Shown here: piece by piece, positions 44,039 through 56,919 of the stretch
Layout: each line of letters opens with the position of its first letter
Numbering within the stretch: position 1 is the first letter of the stretch
Assembly: GCF_009905375.1 (NCBI RefSeq)
Contig: NW_027417480.1
Coordinates: 46,685-110,684 of the forward strand
Length of the DNA stretch: 64,000 nucleotides
Origin: Apium graveolens
Taxonomy: Eukaryota; Streptophyta; Magnoliopsida; Apiales; Apiaceae
Reading direction: 5' to 3'
Program-made: the position numbers and the translations under genes
Notes under the pieces: model-generated
What the model was told of the DNA's origin: nothing
The model's database searches: none
Seen by the model: only the letters and a program-made list of their open reading frames with translations

Positions 44039-47000
44039 TGTGGCGCCCTCCAAACCCAGGTCAGAAGTTTGGGGTCCACAACACATATACAATATATGAA
44101 CCTGAATAAGAAATATTATTTACAATGACCCTGCTTTACATAACCACGAATCGCAACAGGTTAAAGTATGAAAACAAGCCACAATCCTAACCTTTATTAC
44201 AACGTACCAAATCCCAACGAATTTAACTTACAATTGATAATACAATCATTCTTATAGTTTGACTATCTCTATACCGCATGAAGCTTCTGCTAGCTTGATT
44301 CAACTCAACTGAAACCTTAGCCCGCACTTTGGACTGGGGAACTCCACTATCATCCATATTCTTTTCAACTGTAAAATATATAAAAGAATCGCAAGGGTGA
44401 GCTAACTAGCTCAGCAAGTCATAATAGTGATAACTGAGGTTAAACAATGATCAAATGAGATGATTCCAAGGAATCAAGTTTCTTTTTAACTAATCATTAG
44501 AATTGGATATTCATTTTAGGTTTTAAAAACCAAGGTTAGGCTGCTGATCAGTCACGCACTAACCCCGAGCAAGCACACAGCACTGCTCTAATTACTGGAT
44601 CCAAGGCACACATTGGCCTAACTTGACCATTGGTATGGTCTGACCACGAATCTGGTCCACATATATAAAAATAATCCAATCCTAAAGCAGTTCAATATGA
44701 TAACAATATGATTCAATAACACAAGATCATAATCGATGATGTTAAACATTTGCATAAAAACGTAAGAAAACTCATGGATATCTCAAGGGTATATCAGGGT
44801 ATGTATAAGAAACGGTTTTCAGTTTGCACAAGGGTCAGGTATCAAACTAGTAATGATTTTTCAGGATATGGTTCTTTGATGTTATTAGGAATGATTGGAG
44901 TATAAAACTTCCTGTATTTTCAAACCATTTTCTTCTGGTGTTTGGTGTTTGGTAGTTAAACATTTGGGAAATAGAATTATATTTGTGAGGTTTAGTGTCT
45001 GAGGATCAACAAAAGATGGTTTATAAAGAACAAGGCTTACGGCTCAAGATCAAGAAAAATCAGGGATTCAAGGGTAAATAGTTTAATGCTCTTGCAATGT
45101 AAACAAGAGTTATTATGAATAAGAGCGACATTTTATGAAACAGTTCGAAAATAATTGCGATATATCTTGAGGAAAAGTTTGGAAGTACTTGCCTTACAAG
45201 TCTTTACAACTACTACTGATCAATTCTGGACCAACTCTGCCGCTTAGGCTTTTACGTCCAACCACTAGATCCCATTGAATTCGACTTCGACACTCAGGTC
45301 TTTCTGTTGAAACTCTACTGAGCTCGTCGACTGACCACTATGTTAACTTTAGTCCATCCTCCACTTTCAGGTTCTCGACTATAACCTACAGGGTCGAAAT
45401 ACCCTATGTTAGACATCTAGGTATGCTTGACATATCCTCGATACTAATTCTTACCCAACGATATTCAAATCCGACTCGTAATTATTCATATTAGAATAAC
45501 ACAGAATATAATTAGGGTTCATATTCTCGAAATCGATCCGGTGTTCATTTTCAGAAAATACGTACACTCATCATTTTACGAAATTAGGGTTACTGTGTTT
45601 TGGTCAAAACATACAACACATCATACAATCAGGTTCTGTATAAACATACATATATGTATTTACTTGTACTCGCTCGACGTCCCGATAATCCTCAGATACG
45701 CTCCCGTATTTCCGTAGTTCGATTTTCCCGGAAATCGGGCAGCGTCCCCTTTGTTTATCGGACTACCCGTCGAAACATCAATCGACGTCAATTCAATAAC
45801 GACAATCCAATTCATAATAACCACAATTCCAATCCTCAGTTTAACCCAACAATCAATCCAATTACAATTTGTCAACTAAACTACGTACTTGACTTAATGT
45901 AAAATCAAATTCTCGTTTCAAAAATAATTTCACGAATCAATTGATTTATTTCATGAAAATTAGGACTCAGAATAAATTCATCACCGTCCACCATCGACTC
46001 ACCGAAGTTCACCGTCAACAGCAGTAAAATTCGTCGGTGCCCGAATAATTCTGGGTTTCCAATACGAATTCTATCGATTATTTCCTTAAAAACTTAGAAT
46101 AACCTAAACATCAATAACCCGAGGAAATTTTCAGAGAATCATTCGGGTTTTTCTTTATTGAAAAAAAATAACTCCGAATAATCCCAAGAAATTGCCAGGC
46201 TAATCAGTATAACCAACCAATTTACTATACATACACCTGCGTGTATACACACGCCGGAAAAACAATCGGACAAAACAACAACGGGCAGCACAGGATATAA
46301 TTGGAACACGATGATATCCAGACAAGAACAAGAAGCGCAACACAGATAATTGCATCACGCACCCAGGACAGGTAACCCACACGCCACCACAGTCGCCTTG
46401 CCGGAAAGCAAGGGACGGCGGCGATAAGAAACATAAGGAAGCAGACAATCCAACTTACCGGAATAAAAGGGAAGAAAAGAAAAGGGGTAACAGGGCATGA
46501 TCAAGAGGAAGAGACTGGGGAGGGATCGAGAGAGATTCGCAGAGAGAGAGAGAGCCGAGAGATTAGAGATAAAAGGAAGAGACTACAGGGGTGGGAACAA
46601 TCTATTATTTATTTTATTGTTTTTATATAGAAAAATTTCAGCAGTTGACACGTATTCAGGACCATCCTGTAAACTAAACACGTGTATTGATTCTACCTGG
46701 AGACCCGATTTTTGTTCCGTGTTTGGATATTTACGATCCGAGTTGCATTTAAAAAGGTTCCAGAAAATCATGAAAACAATCTTAAAATGTTATAAATATC
46801 CCGAAGTAAATAAAAACATAAATTTCGTAATTTTAAAATAATTTCTGAAATACAATTTATACCCGCCTTTCTCAATTAAACGAATCGACGCGCGGGTGAA
46901 ATTAACTCCGGTAATTCCCAAAATAATTTTAAAATTCCCGAAATATTCCCAACTTATATAAATATGAGTTTCATAATTTTTGAAGTTTTCCATAATTAAA

Positions 47001-47356
47001 TATGGATTTTACTATTAAAAACACTCAGAAAATCATTTAAAAATAAATAATTAATGAAATATTGATTTCTCAATTTTATAAAGTCCTAAAAATAATTATT
47101 GTAATTATATAATTATAAAACCAATTTTAGAGATCATTCAAATATTTATAGAAATAGATCTGCAATTAACTCCACTTTTTAAAGTGGAACAGAACAATAC
47201 CACTCACTATTTACAAATAATCCCTATGCGACCACAGTCACATATAAAAATGGTAACACACAATACACTACTGGTACTACCAATACACATATTTTATTTA
47301 ATAATTTCCATAATAATCACATATTTAAATAATTCGAATTTACACGGGTCGTTATA
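44039..47356 (-). repeat. Y2 3' LTR (3,318 bp)
   Basis: Starts TGTGGCGCCCTCC, ends CACGGGTCGTTATA, so the minus-strand start is TATAACGACC rather than TG. In the first 300 bp all nine differences from the 5' LTR are transitions. No gene is visible; the small open frames repeat in both LTRs. Confidence 0.92.
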
Positions 47357-47373
47357 TCCTTCCCCCTTAAAAA
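47357..47373 (-). other. Y2 polypurine tract
   Basis: The minus strand reads TTAAGGGGGAAGGA up to the LTR boundary. Confidence 0.85.
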
Positions 47374-47399
47374 GATTCTGTCCTCAGAATCTGATCTAG

Positions 47400-47472
47400 T
47401 TACACAAGTGAGGATATTTGTCAAGCATATCTGACTCTAGTTTCCAAGTAGACTTTTCTACTCGAGGATTCA
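47400..47472 (-). pseudogene. Y2: C-terminal end of integrase chromodomain
   Basis: The minus strand encodes NPRVEKSTWKLESDMLDKYP followed by HLCN and a stop, matching the end of a chromodomain (relatives have EESTWELESDM..KYPHLF). It lies about 45 bp before the polypurine tract, the usual place in Tekay/Del elements. The chromodomain guides integration to particular chromatin. Only the tail is legible. Confidence 0.7.
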
Positions 47473-49383
47473 AACATACTCACAATATGTATGCACTCAT
47501 TCCCAAGGACTTGCCTTTAACAATCAAGAATTTGGATTTATCACTATATGCTGAACAACTTGGACAAGAGCCCCATTGGCTCCTGATCAATCACTTAATT
47601 CAAACCCAATACTTATCACCTTAATATTGGAAAGTAAAATACACTAGGTGTACACACGGGTGTGACGGTCATATCATTTATCAACAACTTTATATGTATT
47701 TATCCATACCTCGAATGGTTCACTAATTTTAGGACTTATCATGTCCCTTCTACTTAGACTCATCCAGTTTCTTATAAGATGACACTTTTACTAACACTAC
47801 TGGTCCTATTTCTATATTCATATTCTTCCTCAATATAATTTCGCCTTCTTTCTTTGTCTACCCCGAGCTGCTTCAATCAATATCATTACGCTCTTGGTGT
47901 GCTGATCTAACTTAGAATTTGACAACTTTCTTTCTCCCACTTTATTTTAATAGAAATGGGGACCTATACTTGCATTCACATGAAGCTTGGTAAAGTGGCA
48001 TTCCAAAACTGACATCGATGATAAATAATCATTCTAGTATTTTCTTAAAAACTCAATCTCTCAATATATCTTACAGTTTCTAAATCACTTTTGTACTTTG
48101 ACTCTCCGTTTAAGGATGATAGCAGGTGCTCATTTTCAATTTGGTTTCCAAACATTTGAACATCTCTTACTCTTTCCCACCAGTTAAGGCTGAAAAGTAA
48201 TCTCATTTTTTTCATGTACTGTTATTTTTAAATATTTGAACTTCAGATTTCACTCTTTCCAATTCGTTTATTAACTCCTTGGTGGTCTTAATTACATCCA
48301 ATCCTTTCTGTCGGCCTAAAACATCCGTTACCATACGGTTTTGCTTAGGTGGTTGTTAATGAATTAATTCAGAATCTGTTGTTAACTTTAGTCAAAATTT
48401 CATCCTTGAAGACTCAACGTATAGTTGCTTTCCTTCTGATCTTTGGAGAAAAAATCCTTGGGCATCCCACGCAGATTTTCTTATTCCTTAAGTAGCTGAG
48501 GATGTTATCAATAAATACAGTTTGCTTATCCAAGTACTCCTTATACACCACGTTTCCTTAATTCCTTATAGCTACCTGATACACTCGTCATTTCACCTAA
48601 TATCACCATAGCTTGTAATGCTCTTAACTCACTTTAATCGTAATCTCTGATATTTTCTCAGGTCAGATCTTAAGTTAATTCTCAATACATAACACACTTT
48701 TTAAATTAGGTCTCATAAGTAATCAATTCTTTATAGGGTCTCACTTCTTCTTATTCATTGTTTTATTAGACTTCCGATGATCAGTACATACTTTTATACT
48801 TTCATTCCTTTTTCTCCCTTAACATCATTGATACACTTCATGATTTGTTTCTTGTAAAACCACTTCCTGGGTCTGCCTTATCTACTAGGCCTCCAATACT
48901 TCGCTTTAATTCTTTGGCATGCCTAACACTTCCCAATCTATTCTGAAATTCCCTTCTTATATCTGGTTATCACTATTTTTCTTTAAGTTTCTATATATCT
49001 TGGCATTTTTTCAATAGATTAAATACTCGATATTGTGAATTCCCTATGGGATCTCATTCTTTAATTCTTCTGCTTGTAGCGTCCAAGTGCTGGAGGAGAA
49101 TCTGGGGATATCGTGATCATTCTCCTGGGTGCATGAATTTCCTCTCACTACTGCTAACATCGTGATCCATTATCTTCTTTTGACATCTCCTTATCTTCCC
49201 TTAACAATTTCGACTGAAAGGTCATACTATTCATCCTTGCTCCAGTTTGGATTATAACCTCTGACTTCCAATTCCAACTTCTAAAATTCCATAGATAATT
49301 CTTCTGATACAGTTTCTATGTTCGTTCTCTCCTTTCTGCTTATCGCTTGCCTCTACCTTTGCTTTTCCTCATGAATACATCTT
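47473..49383 (-). other. Y2: integrase region, not legible
   Basis: By position this should hold the integrase core. I could not find its His/Cys finger or DDE motifs in any frame by eye; the sequence is heavily mutated. No other gene is seen. Confidence 0.4.
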
Positions 49384-49620
49384 TCAAACATTTATGGCCC
49401 ATATAGATTTTACACCTTTCTCCATACATATCATGTTTCCCCAATCTTTCAAGACGAATATTGTTTCTACTAGTCCCAATTTATGAGTAGGATACTTCCG
49501 CTCATGAGGTTTCGGTTGTCTGGATACACATACAATAATTTTATTGTGCGGCATCAACACACATCCTATTCCCTTATGAGAAGTATTACTATAACTACCA
49601 AATTTCCTTGATACTTTCAA
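49384..49620 (-). pseudogene. Y2: RNase H remnant
   Basis: A 78-codon frame with YSNTSHKGIGCVLMPHNKII, VSRQPKPHERKYPTHKLGL and FVLKDWGN, clearly the Ty3/gypsy RNase H start (relatives: SDASHKGLGCVLMQ, YPTHDLELAA). The first catalytic Asp position reads Asn-Thr and the catalytic Glu region is altered (LGLVE), so it would be inactive. Confidence 0.85.
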
Positions 49621-50391
49621 AGTGATAAAGCAGGTGCTGTAACCATTCTTTACTTTAACTTCATAAAAGTTTGTTCATCCTTCTCCATTTTATACAACTT
49701 CTTGCTTTTCCTGGTCAGCTTCGTCAAAGGTATTGCAACTTTCAAGAAATCTTACACAAATTTTCAATAATAATCGGTCCATGGTAGAACTTTTTGCCTT
49801 TGCTGGTGCTTTTAGCCTTTCTTTATTCATAGTAACTTTAATTTCTACTGGATCTCCTTTGGTCTACTTCTCACTGATTATTTACGCTTTCTATCATCAA
49901 AACTTTCACCTTGCAACTTTACATACAACTTCTTTCTTCTCCGACTCCTCCGTTGTCATTAAATACATCACATGGTTCTCCCTTGACTTTAAGTAACACA
50001 AATACAACCTATCCAGATATTCCTTAAAGATTATGTCCATAGGTTCAATCTCCAATTGGTAACACCCAAATCTTAAATCAATTTTAGAAAATACTTTGCT
50101 TCTTCTGTTTGATCAATAAATCAGTAGTGGGAGGTAACATATACTTACTCTTGATAGTAATCTTGTTGAGCTAGCTTTAGTCGACGCATAACCTCATACT
50201 TCCATTTTCTTATTAACAAATAATACTGGTACACTTCATGGGATACACTGGGTTTAATTGCTTCTTCTTCTAGCATTTCTTATATTTACTTTGCTACCTC
50301 CTTCACTTTAACTGGCGCCATTCTGTGCGGGGCCTTGGACACTGGCTTCATTTCAGGTGCTAAGTCAATCGTGAGCTTCACTTCTCTATCT
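49621..50391 (-). pseudogene. Y2: reverse transcriptase remnant
   Basis: At 50391-50220 the minus strand encodes DREVKLTIDLAPEMKPVSKA, then PHRMAPVKVKEVAK, TAA, and MLEEEAIKPSVS. This is the entry of Ty3/gypsy RT (relatives: FTIDLAPGTEPVSKAPYRMAP). The rest of the domain down to 49621 is too damaged to follow; I did not find the catalytic YxDD box. Confidence 0.72.
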
Positions 50392-53292
50392 GAAGAAAAT
50401 ATAGATAACCCATTTGGAAACATATCTTGAAACTCTTTAATCGTTATAAAATCTTCAAATTTTGTTTTCTTCTGACTTTAATGTATCTCATGACTATCAT
50501 AATGCTCACATCTTGATCACCGTAATCATCGTTAACAAATTCTTTACTCTCCTTCTTCCTTTATATCTCAGCATATTCTCACTTAACGACTTTAGGACTA
50601 TTTCTTTATCACGACTGTTTGTCTGGGCATCATGCTTCCATAGTTAATCCATTCCTTAGAATAATATCAAATCCTCTTATCTCAAATTATATCAATTCTT
50701 CATAACTTATTTCCAGAAACCTCAATTCCACCATTGGTACATACTTAATTAACAACTACATGTTTCCAGACTTGCTAATCCTTTTAACCATAATCTTATC
50801 AATTCAACAAGGTAATTCATTTCATCAACAAAACCTTGAGAGATAAACAATCAAGTTTCTCTCACATCTTTTAATATTTTAATGCATAAGGTATTCACCC
50901 TAATTATCCATGTCATCACGTACGTATTCTGAATAACATATTTCACAAGAAAATCGCATATTCTTGTTCTTGAAAACGCATTCGTTATTGGAGTAAATTT
51001 CCTTGACTCTTAGTGGATTCTTTATTGGGCTAGTGATTTGTAATCCTCGTCATGTGCCCGTGTTTCCTTTCCATGCATAAGAGGTAGATGGAATTTCGTC
51101 CGCTTGATTAAGGATACGTTGATTTCTGCTTGAAAACCTCTTGCAAAGAATGACAATACAACGAAATGACTAGAAGGATTTAAAAGTCAACAAAAATAGA
51201 GTTCAAAAGAAAGAAGAAACAAGGATTTGAATATGAATGAGACAACCACATTGGTACTTAAGATGGCCAGTCTTTCATACCATATGGCATACAACATATG
51301 ATTAGGTGGCGTCCCACCCGACTCTTCGTCATTCTGACAAAGTGTCTCACCATAACACTGTTTGTCCCAATCATAAAGCAAAAATTGAAGTAAATAATTA
51401 AATTTGAAAGGAATGTAATATCCTTCTTTTCAATATCATAGCAAGGAGTTTATTTAAGAAAAGAAGTTCATACTTATTTAGGAATCAAAAAGGGAATATA
51501 CGCTGTAATATTGAGGACAAGAACGATACCATTGGTCACCATCCACATTTCACTTGTATTCATCTTTCGGGCTTGTTCGATTATATCTCCATTGTTTCAT
51601 ATAACAACTTTAGAAAGTCCGCTGAAATGTCTTCGCAATTTAAGCATTATGGTAGATGGTAGATTCCTACTTGTCATGTCTTGCGTCTTTAATATCGCAC
51701 CCACACGGATAATACTTTAACAATTCGATCATAATGGTATTCCTACCAGGTAACTTCGAGATTTCTCTTTTTAATTTAGAATAACTACGTACCATTCGAC
51801 ATAACCATCCTTTTGTTAATAATATTCTGTTTTGAGAGAGGTCTGGAAATCTTTCCAATCTTCTTCGATCACGCTCCGGCTTTTGTTAAATCAATGAATT
51901 CTTCGAACTCTGATATCCCTAGTAATTGAATGTATAGTTACTCCGTACGCTGATTCTGTTGTAAATTTTATCAACAATATTTGCACTTTACTATTAGGAA
52001 TAATCAACTTCTTCATAATCATAGGTTACTTCGTTCTCGAAATTAGCAATACTAAGTCTGAAACAGCATCCTTCGAGGTAATCTGGGCTTTCTAACAAAC
52101 AAGAAACTCAAGTAGTAACTTGACAACCAATGTTTAAAAATCATTTTATTCGAAAAGGCTTTTAAAAATTTGTAAAGGGAAATCTTTTTCGAAAACTTGT
52201 TTAAAAAGTTTGGAAAATCACGAACCTGGTTGTCCTTACTATATGAGTTGGTTGTTGTCCTTCCGACCTATAACAAGGTACCATATTAAAGAAACAATTA
52301 CATAAAAGTTCGTTCACTCCAATCTACCTTTTCTCCTTTATCGGGTCCATTTGCCTTCCTTAATCGACGAAAACTTCAATTGTCGTTGCATGTTATCTTA
52401 TTCGTAGCTTCACATCAAGGCGCCCATACTGGTAATACTCCCGACATTATCGTTGCAGTAGTTAAGTAGAACATGCTATCCAATAGTCAACAAGTCTATT
52501 TCATAGAACAAATTTTGCTCGTATCACATCACATTACTACTTTACATATCGCATTTATCATATCATCGTCATTTAATTTCACAAAATTCCCAGGTTTATA
52601 CTTTTCTCTCTTACTCTTTCAAAATTCATCTGGTTCATCCCATACTTATTCACAGGTGGCTTAGTCACTAAGAAATTTTTTTAACCCGATAACATCTATC
52701 CTCTGAAACACTTAAATCTTCTTTCTAAACTTCTTCTCACCTTTATTTATATCTCAAGCGCTCACCATTTACTGCAATTCTCGAATCCATCCTCGTAGGT
52801 ACAATCGCTTCATAGGACAAGTTCTAAACTGGGGATATAGAACAGGATGTAGGGTAAACTAAAGAGATACACACACAGCCGAATGTCCAATGAAACAAGA
52901 ATAAACAGATAGAAGTTCATGAATAGGTAATCTCGCATCAAGAGGCGGAAAATTAGCGTAGAATAGCTTGAAGAAGTGCAATCGTTATACCAGAAGGTAG
53001 TACCATTAATGCTGGTGAAGGAACAAGGTGCAAATCCAATCTGGGAGAAGGTGACGATCCTCGAACAGAAAGTTCCAAATGATCCAATGACACCGGGGAA
53101 TCAAGATCTCCCATTGCCGTTGTCTGGAAATCACGTCGCAAGCTGAGAATCCCAAATCGTAATACGAATTGTGCCAAAGACCTACTATACCATCGCACTC
53201 AACCTCACAATGTCTTATCTTTCTATTTCCTATTCCTAATCCTAACCCTCTACCCAATCCCGACAATCTAAGCTTTTTTTAGTGACTTATAA
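50392..53292 (-). other. Y2: protease and gag region, mostly illegible
   Basis: By position this holds protease, gag and leader. The longest frames (80-90 codons at 52953-53266) do not match a gag signature that I can recognise. Several stops occur per 100 codons throughout. Confidence 0.4.
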
Positions 53293-53310
53293 CCTGTAGC
53301 TCTGATACCA
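53293..53310 (-). other. Y2 primer-binding site (initiator-Met tRNA)
   Basis: The minus strand reads TGGTATCAGAGCTACAGG three bases after the LTR end, matching initiator-Met tRNA for 12 bases. Confidence 0.9.
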
Positions 53311-53313
53311 ACC

Positions 53314-56300
53314 TGTGGCGCCCTCCAAACCCGGGTCAGAAGTTTGGGGTCCACAACATATATACAATATATAAACCTGAATAAGAAATATTATTTGCAA
53401 TGACCCTGCTTTACATAACCACGGATCGCAACAGGTTAAAGTATGAAAACAAGCCACAATCCTAACCTTTATTACAACGTACCAAATCCCAATGAATTTA
53501 ACTTATAATTGATAATACAATCATTCTTATAGTTTGACTATCTCTATACCGCATGAAGTTTCTGCTAGCTCGATTCAACTCAACTGAAACCTTAGCCCGC
53601 ACTTTGGACTGGGGAACTCCACTATCATCCATATTCTTTTCAACTGTAAAATATATAAAAGAATCGCAAGGGTGAGCTAACTAGCTCAGCAAGTCATAAT
53701 AGTGATAACTGAGGTTAAACAATAATCAAATGAGATGATTCCAAGGAATCAAGTTTCTTTTTAACTAATCATTAAAATTGGATATTCATTTTAAATTTTA
53801 AAAACCAAGGTTAGGCTGCTGATCAGTCACGCACTAACCCCGAGCAAGCACACAACACTGCTCTAATTACTGGATCCAAGGCACACATTGGCCTAACTTG
53901 ACCATTGGTATGGTCTGACCACGAATCTGGTCCACGTATATAAAAACTATCCAATCCTAAAGTAGTTCAATATGATAACAATATGATTTAATAACACAAG
54001 ATCATAATCGATGATGTTAAACATTTGCATAAAAACGTAAGAAAACTCATGGATATCTCAAGGGTATATCAGGGTATGTATAAGAAACGGTTTTCAGTTT
54101 GCATAAGGGTCAGGTATCAAACCAGTAATGATTTTTCAGGATATGGTTCTTTGATGTTACTAGGAATGATTGGAGTATAAAAGTTCCTGTGTTTTCAAAC
54201 CATTTTCTTCTGGTGTTTGGTGTTTGGTAGTTAAACATTTGGGAAATAGTATTATATTTTTGTGGTTTAGTGTCTGAGGATCAACAAAGGATGGTTTATA
54301 AAGAACAAGGCTTACGACTCAAGATCAAGAAAAATCAGGGATTCAAGGGTAAATAGTTTAATGCTCTTGCAATGTAAATAAGAGTTATTATGAATTAGAG
54401 TGACATTTTATGAAACAGTTCGAAAATAATTGCGATATATAGTTTGGAAGTACTTGCCTTACAAGTCTTTACAACTACTACTGATCAATTCTGGACCAAC
54501 TCTGCCGCTTAGGCTTTTACGTCCAACCACTAGATCCCATTGGATTCGACTTCGACACTCAGGTCTTTCTGTTGAAACTCTACTGAGCTCGTCGACTGAC
54601 CACTATGTTAACTTTAGTCCATCGTCCACTTTCAGGTTCTCGACTATAACCTACAGGGTCGAAATACCCTATGTTAGACGTCTAGGTATGCTTGACATAT
54701 CCTCGATACTAATTCTTACCCAACGATATTCAAATCCGACTCGTAATTATTCATATTAGAATAACACAGAAAACAATTAGGGTTCATATTCTCGAAATCG
54801 ATCCGGTGTTCATTTTCAGAAAATACGTATACTCGTCATTTTACGAAATTAGGGTTACTGTGTTTTGGTCAAAACATACAACACATCATACAATCAGGTT
54901 CTGTATAAACATATGTATATGTATTTACTTATACTCGCTCGACGTCCCGATAATCCTCAGATACGCTCCCGTATTTCCGTAGTTCAATTTTCACGGAAAT
55001 CGGGCAGCATCCCCTTTGTTTATCGGACTACCCGTCGAAACATCAATCGACGTCAATTCAATAACGACAATCCAATTCATAATAACCACAATTCCAATCC
55101 TCAGTTTAACCCAACAATCAATCCAATTACAATTTGTCAACTAAACTACGTACTTGACTTAATGTAAAATAAAATTCTCATTTCAAAAATAATTTCACGA
55201 ATCAATTGATTTATTTCATGAAAATTAGGACTCAGAATAAATTCATCACCGTCCACCGTCGACTCACCAAAGTTCACCGTCAACGGCGGTAAAATTCATC
55301 GGTGCCCGAATAATTCTGGGTTTCCAATACGAATTCTACCGATTATTTCCTTAAAAACTTCGAATAACCTAAACATCAATAACTCGAGGAAATTTTCAGA
55401 GAATCATTCGGGTTTTTCTTTATTGAAAAAAAAAAACTCCGAATAGTCCCAAGAAATTGCTAGGCTAATCAGTATAACCAACCAAATAACTATACATACA
55501 CCCGCGTGTATACACACGCCGGAAAAACAATCGGACAAAACAACAACGGGCAGCACAAGATACAAATGGAACAAGATGGTATCCAGACAAGAACAAGAAG
55601 CGCAACACAGATAATTGCATCACGCACCCAGGACAGGTAACCCACACGCCACCACAGTCGCCTTGCCGGAAAGCAAGGGACGGCGGCGATAAGAAACATA
55701 AGGAAGCAGACAATCCAACTTACTGGAATAAAAGGGAAGAAAAGAAAAGGGGTAACAGGGCATGATCAAGAGGAAGAGAATGGGGAGGGATCGAGAGAGA
55801 TTCCCAGAAAGAGAGAGAGAGCCGAGAGATTAGAGATAAAAGGAAGAGACTACAGGGGTGGGAACCATCTATTATTTATTTTATTGTTTTCTATATAGCA
55901 AAATTTCAGCAGTTGACACGTATTCAGGACCATCCTATAAACTAAACACGTGTATTGATTCTACCTGGAGACCTGATTTTTGTTCCGTGTTTGGATATTT
56001 ACGATCCGAGTTGCATTTAAAAAGGTTCCAGAAAATTATGAAAACAATCTTAAAATGTTATAAATATCCCGAAGTAAATAAAAACATAAATTTCATAATT
56101 TTAAAATAATTTCTGAAATACAATTTATACCCGCCTTTCTCAATTAAACGAATCGACGCGCGGATGAAATTAACTCCGAAAATTCCCAAAATAATTTTAA
56201 AATTACCGGAATATTCCCAACTTATATAAATATGAGTTTCATAATTTTTGAAGTTTTCCATAATTAAATATGGATTTTACTATTAAACACACTCAGAAAA

Positions 56301-56624
56301 TCATTTAAAAATAAATAATTAATGAAATAGTGATTTCTCAATTTTATAAAGATCTAAAAATAATTATTGTAATTATAAAATTATAAAACTAATTTTAGAG
56401 ATCATTCAAATATTTATGGAAATAGATCTGCAATTAACTCCACTTTTTAAAGTGGAACAGAACAATACCACTCACTATTTACAAATAATCCCTATGCGAC
56501 CACAGTCACATATAAAAATGGTAACACACAATACACTGCTGGTACTACCAATACACATATTTTATTTAATAATTTCCATAATAATCACATATTTAAATAA
56601 TTCGAATTTACACGGGTCGTTATA
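53314..56624 (-). repeat. Y2 5' LTR (3,311 bp)
   Basis: Partner of 44039-47356 with the same ends. A roughly 10-base gap near 54440 and scattered transitions are the main differences. It is followed by CATAG. Confidence 0.92.
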
Positions 56625-56629
56625 CATAG

Positions 56630-56919
56630 CAGACCGAAAATCCATCCAATCCCTAATATTACTAAACGAACCCAATTTACCGATATCAATAAAATGATCG
56701 GTTTTCAAATAAACTTTTGAAAATAATACATTTAAGTAAATATTTTCAGAAATTAATAAGGATCGATATAACACTTAACAATTAGCACATTACCATTTAA
56801 TAATACCAACTCGTCAAACAGGAATAAAATATCCACAATTTTATTCCTTATAAATCATAAAAGCACATATATATATTCAAATAATATTTATAATAATTCT
56901 AAAAATACGGGATATTGCA
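56630..56919 (-). repeat. X 3' LTR, inner end
   Basis: The rest of the X LTR after Y2, ending CGGGATATTGCA at 56919, which is TGCAATATCC on the minus strand, directly beside the polypurine tract. Confidence 0.75.

Larger units (their letters stand above)
44039..56624 (-). mobile_element. Y2: complete Tekay/Del-like chromovirus with decayed interior
   Basis: Two LTRs of about 3.3 kb flank a 5,957-bp interior with PBS at the right and polypurine tract at the left. Perfect CATAG duplications (44034-44038, 56625-56629) bound it. Pol remnants in the order expected for Ty3/gypsy on the minus strand (RT N-terminus, RNase H, chromodomain end) identify the clade. The interior is full of stops and shifts although the LTRs are about 97 percent alike in the first 300 bp. 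Confidence 0.88.

Noticed and set aside
45600..45902. 100-codon frame repeated at 54865-55167
   Set aside because: Same reason: matching positions in the two Y2 LTRs, no domain, no coding context.
46200..46448. 82-codon frame repeated at 55465-55713, looks conserved
   Set aside because: The two copies are simply the two LTRs of Y2; conservation reflects LTR identity, and composition is not protein-like.
51187..51381. Short frames in the Y2 interior as host genes
   Set aside because: They lie between Y2 LTRs, are short, lack plausible starts and domains, and fit chance frames in a decayed gag-protease region.
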